Shown here: piece by piece, positions 1-10,952 of the stretch
Layout of the letters: each line of letters starts with the position of its first letter
How positions within the stretch are numbered: the first letter of the stretch is position 1
DNA from: Linnemannia schmuckeri
Lineage: Eukaryota; Mortierellomycota; Mortierellomycetes; Mortierellales; Mortierellaceae
Reading direction: 5' to 3'
Length of the DNA: 64,000 nt
Assembly: GCA_029449235.1 (NCBI GenBank)
Contig: JANATG010000017.1
Span: 636,001-700,000, forward strand
Translations under genes and position numbers: made by a program
Notes under the pieces: model-generated
What the model was told of the DNA's origin: nothing
Databases searched by the model: none
The model's input: the letters and a program-made list of their open reading frames with translations, nothing else

Positions 1-758
1 GCAGCAAAGACAGGAGCTGAGGAGTCAATGTTCATGAGTGGCGCTGAAGCTAGTGCTGCGGCTCGCGAGGCCAGCTCAAGAGCGCTGGAATGCCAGAGTG
101 TATCTCCGACATGGAGACCAGATGGAGGCACTGCTGATTGAGAAAGGAAGGGGCTGGGCACATGGACCTGGGACAAGACATGTTGCTGTTCTTGCTCACG
201 ATGGAAAGATCGATCCAGTAGCATTGAGTCCATTGCAGCCTGTTGATAGGCATCCCATAGCCAACCTTGCGGGACTTCCTCAGCGTCAAAGGAGGATGCC
301 ATCAAGTAGTCCTGGGCCGGAGAAATGGTTTCATTTGAGATCGGATTAGAGTGCGCAAGGAAAGCCCTGTTGAAAGGTTCGGCTGCAGCGAGTTGAGAAG
401 GGTGTGTTGACTGCTGCAAGAGCATCGGATGTGAATAGAAGACAGACCGGTGTAGATCGGGTTGTTCTTGGAGTCGCTGCTGTTGATAGTGGTTAGGAGG
501 CTGGTAGCTCGCCATTGGCGATTCAAAATGATGGTTGGGTGAAAGCTCGTTTGGTGGATGGAGAATCGAGGCACTGGACTGAAGTGATGATGGAATGGTT
601 GTGGTGGATGAGTGTAGTGGCAATACAGATCTTGACGAAGTTATAGGCGAACCCACTTGGTTGGAGGTCGATGGGATGGTCATAGGAGTATCGGTTGCCT
701 GAGCGTTGGATACGTTTGATTGGGTATTGTCGACGCCATATGGAAACTGAGGGTGCAT
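1..758 (-). CDS. Gln/Ser/Pro-rich protein, N-terminal part, runs off left edge
   Basis: An uninterrupted minus-strand frame from an ATG at 758 continues through the window edge. It begins MHPQFPYGVDNTQ and is rich in Ser, Gln, Pro, Asn and Thr, with a more ordered stretch near the edge (GWLWDAYQQAAMDSML, then ALELASRAAALASAPLMN). Composition resembles the disordered activation region of fungal transcription regulators, but no DNA-binding domain is visible inside the window, so no function is assigned. A stop codon sits upstream in the same frame at about 831, which supports the ATG at 758; an upstream exon spliced into this frame (acceptor-like CAG just before the ATG) cannot be excluded. The left part of the gene is missing. 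Confidence 0.6.
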   Translation of the reverse strand, partial: MHPQFPYGVDNTQSNVSNAQATDTPMTIPSTSNQVGSPITSSRSVLPLHSSTTTIPSSLQSSASILHPPNELSPNHHFESPMASYQPPNHYQQQRLQEQPDLHRSVFYSHPMLLQQSTHPSQLAAAEPFNRAFLAHSNPISNETISPAQDYLMASSFDAEEVPQGWLWDAYQQAAMDSMLLDRSFHREQEQQHVLSQVHVPSPFLSQSAVPPSGLHVGDTLWHSSALELASRAAALASAPLMNIDSSAPVFA

Positions 759-2375
759 CCTGCTGAGTGTGATTTTCAGCTTCAAGTCGGAAAGGAAGAA
801 GGTGCTTGTCAAACAATTGAGGGTGTGTGGTTATGTTGAAAGGAGTAGATTGTTGGAAGTGATAGAGAAAGGGCTGAAAAGGTGTAGATAAACCAACTAG
901 TCGAAGCAAGGTTTGGTTGAATGGAGATTTTTTGAGGCTGAGTTAATACTAATAAGCAGGCTGTTGGGGCTGTCTTTTTTTGTTATGTCAACAAGCGCGC
1001 GGAAATGGGTTCAACAGACTCTTTGTTGAAGAACGAAGTAAGAGAAAGCTTAGAGATTACAAGCGGTGGAACAAAGGCATCCCAGGAAAGCGAATGGTCG
1101 ACTGACTGAATGCAGAGGATTGAGGTTTGACGATTGAGTGGAAGGATGCATATGTAAAAAAGACAACAAAGATGTAAAGGATAGGCGAAATAGAGTTAAC
1201 AACACTGGTTGTCATGGTTGTACAAAAACAAAAGATAAGCAAGATCGGCATTCGAGTTGACACACTTACTTGTGGAGTAGTAGAATATTTCCGTAGTTGA
1301 TGTGGTGACCCCTCGGCTCGCTTAGTTGAATGGTGTCAAAAGGGTATGTGAGAACGGCGGAGAAGACTGAGATGATTGAAGAAGATAAAAGGAGAGTGAG
1401 AGAATATGTGTATATGGAATGCCTGATGCGTGTTTATGTTGTGTAAAGATGTACTGAGCAAAAAGAGATAATAATTAAGTGGAATGGAAAAAGAGTAATA
1501 ACGAATGAATTCAGGGGTGCTCAGGAACAAAAGTTGTTTTGAAAGTCAATGGTAAGGAGCAGTAAGAAAGAGGAAGTGAAAGTGAAAGTGAAAGAAAGAG
1601 AGAAAGAGGTATTCCCAGACAAGTTCAGTAAACCCTTTTTATGGAATTCAAGGTTGTGGCTGGGTTACCGAGCATGTCAAAGTGGATCTGGAAGGGTATG
1701 AAGGGAGGAGCGCAGTGACTGTATTGTTGGCTGAAGAGCCGAGGAGTAAGAGAGGAAGAAGGACAAGTGAGTAATTAAGTAAGTGAGGAAGCAAGCGAGG
1801 AAGCAAGTGAGTGCTGCGATGGCAGTACAAACAATTTCACCGAGAATATTGAAAATGAGTAAAAAGGAAGGATGGAGAGAGGGAACGGTACCATAAATGA
1901 CCAACAGGAGAGCAGGGGTGTCGTCCGCAAAAATGGATGTGTCGAACCTGCTTTGTGTGCTGTTTCTGCTCGATTGCCCACCAAAAATATCCAAGTGCAG
2001 TCAGACCTGTACCTGTTCTTTGTCCCTCTCTCCTTTTTTTTGTGTGTTGTCTGGGCTATTGCAGTGAATGTGCCACAGGTCTTCCATGTAATTCATTTTC
2101 AGCTCTTATTCTCTCTCTTTGTCACCACCATTCGATAAGTTTCCCACTTCTCTTACACTCACTGTTCTTCACATTCTTCTTTTTCTCTTTTGTTTTCAAC
2201 TTCCCGCCATCAGTGCCTGCCGTCCAGGGCTTTTTTTATGGTCTTGCTATGAACGATCGATTGATAGTGCACATTGTTTATGTTTATTATGAAATAGTGC
2301 GATACTGTTCCGCGGGATGACAAGTATCATTTCCCTCCAATCCGTGTTGGAAGAAAGGGACGAAAATGGGCTGTT

Positions 2376-2406
<31 letters not shown>

Positions 2407-4474
2407 CTTCTTCTTTTGTACATCCCATTCCCTCAATCCCTGACCTTGACCCTGACCTAGTCCCTGCCATATATTTGCTTTTTTTTGCTCTCGTTGAGTA
2501 CGTTCAGCCTCATTCCCCTCCTATGTCCTCTATTACAATTTTGCATGAAGATTATCAAGGCTGTGCTCCGCATGTAACATAACTCTCGGACCCAACAAGG
2601 GTCTGCATCGATTGGAAGCACCAATGCTCTTTGTAGTATTTCTTTTTTTTTTTCTCGTCTTCCCTCCAGTTGCCCAGTTCTCATTGGTAGCCTTTTCTCT
2701 GTAAGCAGTTTGGTTCCGCCCTTCGCCAACCAACACAGCCTGCCTCGTCCATCTCTTTAGCATTTTCCCTCTCCTCCCAGAGTACAAACATTGCATACTT
2801 TACACCTTCGTTTCGGCACGACTTTTCCTCCTCTTGCATCCCACAGTACTGCCAAGAAACATTACCGTGGTCCGAACCTACGGTTCTTCACAATCTGTCG
2901 TTTTCGCTTTCTTTCGTCCCTCCACCCTTCCTTCCCAATACCCCTGTCTGCCTCCATAGAAGGTCCATGTGTGAATTTTATTTTTTTTTCTATCTGTGAT
3001 AAGCCTGCATTCCTGGGGGCTGTAGTCTTGGCTTTCTTCCCTTCTTTTTCACTTCCGGAGTTACATATACCTTTCTTTTCTCTTCTCCATCCCACCGTCC
3101 GTTATTTCTTTTTCCTTTTTTCCATGGTTTTCTTCACCTACTCCGATTGATACTGAACAGAGAGAAGAAAACAATAATCGCATGGATCCTTGCCAGTTTG
3201 GCGAATTGACTTTTTTGTTTGAGGCTTTTTGGGCTGTAGGAAGTACGTGGTATCACGATCGGAGAGAAAAAAGGGGTTGGAGGGAGGGTTCAGGAAAGAA
3301 GCATGGTCCCCCGAGGGGACAACCCCGCCACTACGGAAAGCTGGGGTCCTTTCTTCTTTCCGTAGGTCGGTCGCGAACAAAAAAAAAAAATGGCTACGTC
3401 ACCGAAACACGTCGCAGGCGCGAGTGGAGTTCAACGAGGACTCCTTCTTTCTTTCTGTTCAAGCACTCGAAGTCCAACAACCCTCTCTCTTTTTTTACAC
3501 TTTGTTCCTCTCTTTCACCCCACCAGAAAAACAACCCTCACGGTAAATAACATCATCGCATACATCCAACGCACTGTCTCTTTTTGTCTCTTATCCGCCA
3601 AACGCAGTATCCGGGGGTAGCAGGAAACAGAGATGGGAAGTCCTTGCCTACCGCAAGGATGAGCGGTGGAGAGGTACAGAAAGAGAGTGGCACAAAATAG
3701 ATGGTGCCCCTCTCCCTTCTTGCAAGCTACTTCTCCATCCTATCGATCGTCCAACCGGCCATCCATAGCACCCTTTGTACTTCTGCTTTGTATCCTTGGG
3801 TCTGCAGTCAAAGCATGTATCTTGTCAACCAGTCGGCAGGCATGTCGCGAGCGACCAAACGCATGATGTCAGTTCGTGTCAAAGGTGTCTTTCGCACCCC
3901 GCCACTATAGACCAGCGACAGCACCAACACCGGATGCGGTTGAGCATGGCGTGAAGGGACACCCTCAACATTCCGCCTGCCACTCTCTCTGCGCTGCTTT
4001 TGTTGCTCCGTCATGGTGTCTCATCACTCTCTCCTGTTAATATCATCATAACACGCGTCGTGACACGACCGCTCGATATTTTGTTTTTCGTCCCTCGATG
4101 CCACTTCGTCCTTCCATCTGTCTTTGTCCTTCCCACCTCCACTCCCTCCTCCTTCAGCTTGTTATATCCCATATTCGCCTTGAAATTGACACCATCTCTG
4201 TTGTCGCTCATGGCGAGCGTTTCTCTTTCACTCACTCGCTCCTCGCCTCTTATCACAAACCCTTCCTTTTCTTCTCACCTAGCCTATCTCTCTCATCTTT
4301 TCATTCCCCTGACCACCTTCATTGCATCGTTTCAGCCAATACTCTGCTGTCTCTCCCCATCATAATCAGTTTTACTGATCGCCCACCACTCGTTCGTCGC
4401 CTTTGGCAAATACAACCAACTCATTCGGCTATCCATCTCAGCCCAACCTTACCGTTAACGAAACCCTACCAAAA
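759..4474. other. gene-free divergent intergenic region
   Basis: About 3.7 kb separates the minus-strand gene at the left edge from the plus-strand KH gene. The short open frames here lack codon structure and translate to pyrimidine-tract-like protein (runs of Phe, Ser, Leu, Pro). It holds a T run at about 2378-2406, long CT-rich stretches (2600-3150, 4080-4400) and small hairpins. The CT-rich 3.9-4.47 kb part is a plausible leader and promoter for the KH gene. I see no RNA gene or transposon remnant. Confidence 0.5.
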
Positions 4475-5849
4475 ATGTCAGAAAGTACGACTCAACAGGA
4501 GAGAAAGCGCGCTCTGTCCTCCGACGAACCAGACGCTCATGACTCGGACTTGGAAAGCCGCCGGCACAAACGGCACGCCATGAATGACACGAATCCGGAT
4601 GCACCCCAGAGGCCGCTGCATCGTCGTGAGACATCCGACGATAGTAAGTACTACTGCTTGCTTTTGCATTTGCCTACTCTTTTTCCAGTAATCATGAGAT
4701 AAGATAACTCACCTTACTCTTCGCACTGTTTCAACAAATCTTGATAGTCAAGATGAGTGAGATAGATGATGATGATTCGCCTCCTGTATCGACGATCCGG
4801 GCCCTTGTATCGACCAAGGAAGCTGGTGTGATTATTGGCAAGTCCGGCAAGAATGTCAAGGAGATTCGCGAACTCTCTGGGGCAAGAGTTAACATTTCAG
4901 AAATGATCTCCGGAGCTGTTGAGCGTGTCTTGACTGTTGTTGGACCATTGGATGCTGTTGCAAAGGTTTGTCCTTTTACTTCTACTTTTCCTACAATCTA
5001 CTTTTCCTACAAGATCGTAACTTTTCTCCGTCATTTTTATGGGATCAACAGTAACATCATCTTACGTTTGTTTGACTTTGTTAGGCGTTCTCGCTGATTG
5101 CTAAAACAACCATTGCCGAGCAAGCTGAAACAGATGTAGAACCAGAGTCAGAGTCAACAACCATGCGCATCTTGGCCGGCAACCACAAGATGGGATCTGT
5201 GATTGGCAAGGGTGGATCCAAGATCAAGGAGGTGCAAGAGGCTTCAGGTGCTCGTATTACGGCTCTGGAGGAATTACTGCCTAACTCCACCGAGCGCGTT
5301 GTCTCCATTACCGGAGTCCCTGATGCGATCCATATTGCTGTCTACCATATTGGACTGATCCTGGAAGAGAAGACGGAGCGAGATCGCTATGGCAGTGCGA
5401 ACACTGTTCATTACAAACCCATCTCCCGCGACGCCTACGGAGCTGGTGGAGCTCTGGGAGGATATGGAGCATCTCGTCATGGTGGCGGCAGCGTTCACTC
5501 GGGTTTCTACGGTGGTAGTGGCGCTGGAGGATATGCATCACACCTTCACGCGGGTCCGATGGCCCCTTATTCTCAGGAATATGCAGCTTCTTCAGGTTCT
5601 GCCGCCCACACACAAGCCCAGCAGATCTTTATTCCGAACGACATGGTCGGAAGTGTTATCGGCAAGGGTGGATCCAAGATTAACGAAATTCGCAAGGCGT
5701 CCGGATCACAGATCTCCATCGCCGATCAACCCAACAAGTCCGGTGACGAGCGTTTGGTCACTATCACAGGCACTCCGGAGTCGAACCAGATGGCTATCTA
5801 TTTGCTGTATTCGCGTCTTGAGAGCGAGAAGGACCGACAGCAAAATTAG
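4475..5849 (+). CDS. triple KH-domain RNA-binding protein (PCBP/Rnc1/Pbp2-like)
   Basis: Three exons, 4475-4643, 4748-4965 and 5085-5849, join to 383 aa. Three KH domains are seen: KH1 at about residues 71-130 with GKSG in the GxxG loop, KH2 at about 155-225 and KH3 at about 308-375, both with GKGG and the VIGKGGSKI core. A Gly/Ser/Tyr/His-rich linker lies between KH2 and KH3, and the N-terminus is charged. This 2+1 spacing is the layout of PCBP/hnRNP K and fungal Rnc1 and Pbp2/Hek2, which bind C-rich single-stranded RNA and control mRNA stability or localisation. The start is the ATG in CCAAAAATG; the frame is open a little upstream but without another ATG. Domain call is firm, orthology to one yeast gene is inferred. 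Confidence 0.93.
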
Positions 5850-5971
5850 GCGACTTACACACATAGTTTTTTTCTTGAGCTTCATCTCTATTTTGATTCA
5901 AGGCATTCTTAGCAGAAAAAAAACAGGAAACAAATAAACAAAGGTTACAAGGTTGTGTGCTCAATATTTCT

Positions 5972-8900
5972 TTATTCCTGTCCAAAACCGACCGTTTCTT
6001 CCACAGCCAGCGTCAACTTGTTCACAAGAACGTCGTAAGACTTGTATGGTGGCAAATCAATGCGGTTAAAGCTAGCGGCACCAGAAAAGAACGAAGAAAA
6101 GAAGGACCATATTAGAAACCAGAAGAAATGAATTTAAATTTGAGAGAGAAAATCACAGAAAGAGCCCTCGAGTTTTGAAGCTTACCACGTGTGCGACTTT
6201 GGCAGCTGTCCAATTTCTCCAGCCTTCTCGATAGTGAAACGCCTTGGTCCATCCGATCCTTGAAGGTCCTTGAATCCATTGACAGGGATACGAGATGTTC
6301 CAGTGGTAAACTGAAGAAGACGTGCCTTCTTCTCGGAATCCCACGAACGAATGCACTTCCAGAACCACTGCACAACTTCGTCCTGTTCAGTGTACCCACG
6401 ATAATCCGTGTGCTTCTTCCAGTCGTCACAATCAATCTCGGAAATACCACCCATCAACAGCTCCAACTCACGCTCGTCAAAGACTGTGACCAGCTCCTGG
6501 GGAATCAGCTGGTGAAATCCCTCCGCAAAGGCTTTGAATTGCTCCTCGACTCGGCGGGTAATCCTCCATTCGGTCATCAAGTCGACGTACTCCTTCTTGT
6601 TCTCCTCCGTCACCGCGATATCCCGCCCGCCTTCCTTCAGGTCAATAGTCACAATCTCACCAAAACGTTCGTCATTAGTCGAAAAGGTCGTGTCTAATGT
6701 CTCTGCGCCCGCCTCGTCGTCAAGCAACCAGTTCAGGTTGCGGAATACGTCCGCGTCAACAGACTCCAGATCAGCCAAAGTGACCTTCTTCTTGAGAATC
6801 ATCTTGTAGAAAGAGACAATAAAAAAAGCATCTAAAAGGCGACGGTGGAAGATGGCCAGGCCGACCACGCGACCAATAAACTTAAAGTAGTTCAAGTGTT
6901 CCGAGTTGATGCTTGAGTGGGGGTTGATCTGAAGGGTATAGTTGTCGTGCGCAGAATACTCGAACAGACAATAGAATGGGTTGAACATCTCATGCGACAG
7001 CAAAAAGAAGAACTCTCTATATAAGAAATCAAACAATTGAAATGAAAAGAGGTCATACGTTAAGAGAGCTAGTTAGTTTCACAGTAGCCCCAACTTTCAA
7101 GTCAGAAAAAAAAAAGCCAACAACGTAGAAGCGGACTGAAAAACGTGTGCGTCTGTCGTACCTGGAAAGACCACCGTAATCAAGGCCGTCCTCGCCCTCA
7201 AACTTGATCATCAAACGCTTCTTGAGATCAGTAGGCGACTGGCGCATGATCTCATGGTAAGAATCTTCGAATATGTGAGATCGGCGAACCTTCATATGAC
7301 ATTGTCCAGGGACAGGGCGAAGAGCAGGCTGAGATCTAAAGTAGATCAGTTTTCTACGGAAATCTCGTTTGTACTGAGGAACACCCTGGTCCAAGCTGCT
7401 GGGTAGGCGAGGGTCTACGTAGGATAATTATGCCAAATGAAGTATTAATAACTGGGGGATTCATCATCGCAATTCATCCTTTGAAAAAACTGCTATTACA
7501 AAGTCTTACCATCCCAAGTTGTGGTCTTGGTGTTATGGTCAACAAAGTAGACACGCGCCGTATTGGTGAGTCGCATCTCCCATCCTGAAGGCAAAGCGCC
7601 AAGCTGAGATACAGGTTGTTGGTGAACAGTCACTTGATTGATCGAACTGCGAGGGTCAGTCGTGCGGACAAATTGCTGACGACGGGGATCAACCCAGGTA
7701 GTGGCACGAGTATTGTGGTCCACATAGTAGGGGCGACCTTCAGGTGTAAGTCGTTGTTCCCATCCTGCCGGCAAAGGCCCGCTTCCAGCAGTAGTTGAGT
7801 TTAAGCTGATAGGAGTCACGCCGCTCGAATTGAGGGCTCCTGTTGTAGCTGGGCCAGCAGAAGATGCTGATGGTGCGGCTGGGCTGGGAAATCTGGTTTC
7901 GGATATATTTGTGCTCGATTGACCAGGTAAAGGAGATGCCCCACCCGATCGTTCACCTGGAAGAGCGCGATTGTTGTGCTGTTGCCTTTCGCGCTCAGTT
8001 TGGTTGTCGAGTTCCTGACTTCTTTCTGGTGTAGTTGCTGTTATGCTATGTAGAGTGGATTTGGAATGACATACCCCGTTAGAAATGAGTGCATAATTTT
8101 GCGGCGACATGAAAAAGATGGTTGAGTAAGTGCGACTGCTTTACCTTGGTCGAGTCCACGTAGTCTGACGGTTATTGTGATCAACATAGTACGTCCTACC
8201 TAGTTGGTCGACACGACGTTCCCAGCTAGTTGTCAAAGGTGAAACATTATTAGTTATCAATGATTCGAAATACCATAGAAGAAAAAAAAACTCATAAATG
8301 TCGAAGAACGCATACTTTGGAGGCAAGGGTCCATGCTGATCCTCATAAGCCGATAACTGACGTCCTCCGTTTGAAGCAGGAGAGGGAGATGCGGCCTGTG
8401 CCACAAAACCGTTGGTGATGGCTGGACTGGAGGGCGCTGCGACTACTGACTGAACACTCTGACGCTGAGCAGACGATGAAGGAGCGTTGGAAGAAACAGC
8501 CGATAAAACTGATGGTGATCGATGGTGAGAGACAGAGGTAGATGAGGCCCTGGCACGACCTGCAGTTGCTGTAGGCTGGTTCGCGATGTTGGATGAGATG
8601 TTGATAATGAGCTTTCCTTGAACAACGACATCGTTTGATCCAGACTTTTTCAACTCTGTTGTCAACATTTCTGTGAGAAAGAGAATACAGTGAAGCGATG
8701 TTAGATGGTCGTTGGTCGGTTGTAAATAATGGTAAACGACAAAAGCTAGAAAGAAGGAAACCGTGGGCTGGGAGCGCTAGTGCATGGTTGCGGATAGACG
8801 TAGACGTACCGTCTCCTCCAGTGTTGACGTCGAACACGTCGCCCATCTGAATGTTGACCGTTCCGAGGAAACCTTGGTCCTTCTTCTTGAACTTTTTCTG

Positions 8901-9708
8901 GTCAAAGATCTGGACCGCAACGACACTTTTGTTAGTCACCGAACTAAAAAGAACAACGCAAGCTATATTAGCTTTCAAAGACTGTTAATATAGGTTGCGT
9001 TGCAAGAGAGAACAAGATGTAGAAGAGGTCACTTACACGTCAAAGCTTTCGTTCCAGTATGGATTCAAGGTCTTTTTCATAACTGTGGTAGTATGGGTCT
9101 GATCCCCGTCGATGGTGACAACGGCAAAGGGGTCAGGCAGACCTAGATACAATGTTTACCATGGGAATGTACGTGAGGTAAGAAGACGGGCGATTGACAA
9201 TGATACAGTCATCTTGGTGAAGTCATGATGCAACAAAGATGCTTACGAAAGACATCCCGCTTGTAGAGACCGTCGGCCGCAATGACTAGACAACAAGGAA
9301 GAAGGAAGGGTCATAAAGATTGGATGTGAGCGTGTGTGAATGCAGGATTGAAAAAAAAAACGGCCAGAAAGGAGAACGGAGTTGCGAGAGGCGAGAGAAT
9401 GATTTGAGTAGAGGTGAATGGTGGTGTCGATATGATGGAGCGTCGGGAAGAATGGTTACCAGTCAAGCGGATGATCCGCCTGAGAGGAGCAAGGACAGGG
9501 AAGAGAAGAAGAGATGAGTAGAAGGAGCAGAGACAGGTTGGAGAGAGGAGAAGAAGAAAAGGAAGCAAGACGAGGTTGGGTTGGTTAGTTTCGCTGGGGT
9601 GAAAAGAGAGAGAGAGGTAGAAAGAGAGATAATAAACGACAGAATGTGAACGAGTGAGTGAATGAGTGAGTGAATGGGTGAGATTTACTTTGTCAGAGGG
9701 GCAGACAT
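5972..9708 (-). CDS. RSP5: HECT E3 ubiquitin ligase, Rsp5/NEDD4 family
   Basis: Eleven exons (9708-9689, 9479-9460, 9285-9247, 9142-9037, 8943-8810, 8670-8316, 8225-8145, 8045-7510, 7414-7162, 7016-6186, 6071-5972) join in frame to 824 aa, close to yeast Rsp5 (809). Order: C2 domain (about 1-130, AADGLYKRDVF, LNPYWNESFDV), three WW domains (about 220-250, 342-375, 398-431, each GPLP or GALP...W...TTW) and a HECT domain (about 470-824) ending GFGQE. The catalytic Cys, in HTCFNRIDLPPY, is about residue 792; its TGC codon is split TG/C by the last intron. The family ubiquitinates membrane proteins, binding PY motifs through WW domains, at the plasma membrane and endosomes. The first two coding exons are only 20 nt each. 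Confidence 0.97.
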
Positions 9709-10157
9709 GATGTGTTTGTATTTTTTGTGTCTGTTGGGATGCGAGAGTGAGTGAATGAGTGAATGCGCGAGTGAGTGAGTCGATGGGATGGGTGGTATAA
9801 GGGATGATTGAAGGCAGAAAAGTGAAGGAATGAAGAAGGAAGGGAGGGATGGAGGAAGGCAAGTGAACGAACGAAGGAAGGAAGGACGGAAAGGGAGGCA
9901 GGAAGGAAGGAAGCGTGGAAGGCCAAGAACAAGAACTAGCCAAATTAGTCACGTGGAGGATATCTTTGCTTTATTCCTTTCTTCTAGTTTTTTTTTAATC
10001 TTTTGTTTCTACATCGCAAAACAAGGAAAACATCATCCTCATCTCTCGTTCTCTTTCTTTCTTTCTTTCTTTCTTTCTTTTTTTCTTTCTTCTGCCTCAC
10101 CCTATTCTTGCCAACACCCAACATACATACACGACACCGCACAACAGACAAGAGAAA
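9709..10157. promoter_or_regulatory. divergent intergenic region between RSP5 and the DUF1294-like gene
   Basis: These 449 bases separate two divergent start codons and should hold both promoters. They contain degenerate GAGT/GAGTGAAT tandem stretches (about 9730-9785, with a similar run in RSP5 intron 1 at 9640-9680), GAAGG repeats (about 9830-9912) and a TTTC microsatellite (about 10049-10090) just before the plus-strand ATG at 10158. No TATA box stands out. Confidence 0.5.
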
Positions 10158-10882
10158 ATGGTGAACAAGGCTCCGAAACCACAAAAGGCACCCAAAGGCC
10201 CCAAACAGAAGCGAGGCCCCGGGAGCTCCTTCCTCAACTCCGAGGTTTTCCAAAAGTCAGAGCAACTTCTCAAGGAAAACAAGGACGCCAAACCCTTCCA
10301 GGACATGTTCTTCATCCTCCTCACCCTCCTCGCCTTCTTCATCTGGCGTCTCTTTGCCGCCAAAACTGGCGACCCCAAAGGTATCATTATTTATACAACT
10401 CAATGGCTCTTGTCGGAATTGAACTTGTCGCGTCATAATCACTCCTCCTTACTTTATCGCTTCCTGTAAACCATGTTTTAGGCGCAATTGGATTCTGGAG
10501 CACTGTTGTCTTTGTCTCGATCGCATTCATCAACTTTTTCACTTCCTTTCTCGTCATGATTCGCGCTCGTCGTCAAAGCTCCGTTGCCCTTCTTAGAATC
10601 ACCGACGGCGACGTCCTGCGTTTCACGATCCTCTCAGGAGTCTTTGGAGCATGGTTTGCCATGTTTTGTAAGTATTTCATTTGCCAATGATTTTTGTCCG
10701 CAAGTCAAAGAGTTTGTTACTCCGAGACTGATTCATTTTTTTGTTTTTTCATTGGACAAAATTACAACGGTCTTTTAGGGTATGGGTTTAGTGGAGGCGA
10801 TCCCAAGTTCTTTCGGAATCTTATCGCAGCATCAATTGTCAACATCTTTTGGCTGGCAGTTGTCGTTCAATTTTATCTGTAA
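10158..10882 (+). CDS. small membrane protein, DUF1294-like
   Basis: Three exons, 10158-10380, 10482-10667 and 10779-10882, encode 170 aa. A basic Lys/Pro/Gly-rich N-terminus (about 1-27) is followed by a hydrophobic segment (MFFILLTLLAFFIWRLFA, about 52-69), a second membrane segment (STVVFVSIAFINFFTSFLVMI), then LRITDGDVLRFTILSGVFGA, a WYGFSGGDP turn and a last membrane segment ending in Leu. The pattern IN-F-x-M-A/R-RI-x(n)-GxxGAWxxM followed by a charged turn matches the DUF1294 family of small integral membrane proteins, whose function is unknown. The bacterial members' HKT turn is replaced by GGDP here, so the family call is an inference from pattern. The gene converges on the transporter gene with only 70 bases between stops. 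Confidence 0.75.
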
Positions 10883-10952
10883 GTAATAATAAATAGAAAA
10901 AGATCTCGCTCACTATTGCCCAAATGGATATTTATAAAGAAAAAAATAGCGC

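Noticed and set aside
9311..9952. 213-aa minus-strand frame rich in Ser/Phe/Leu
   Set aside because: Translation of GA/CT simple repeats in RSP5 introns and the promoter; the true RSP5 exons are in other frames.
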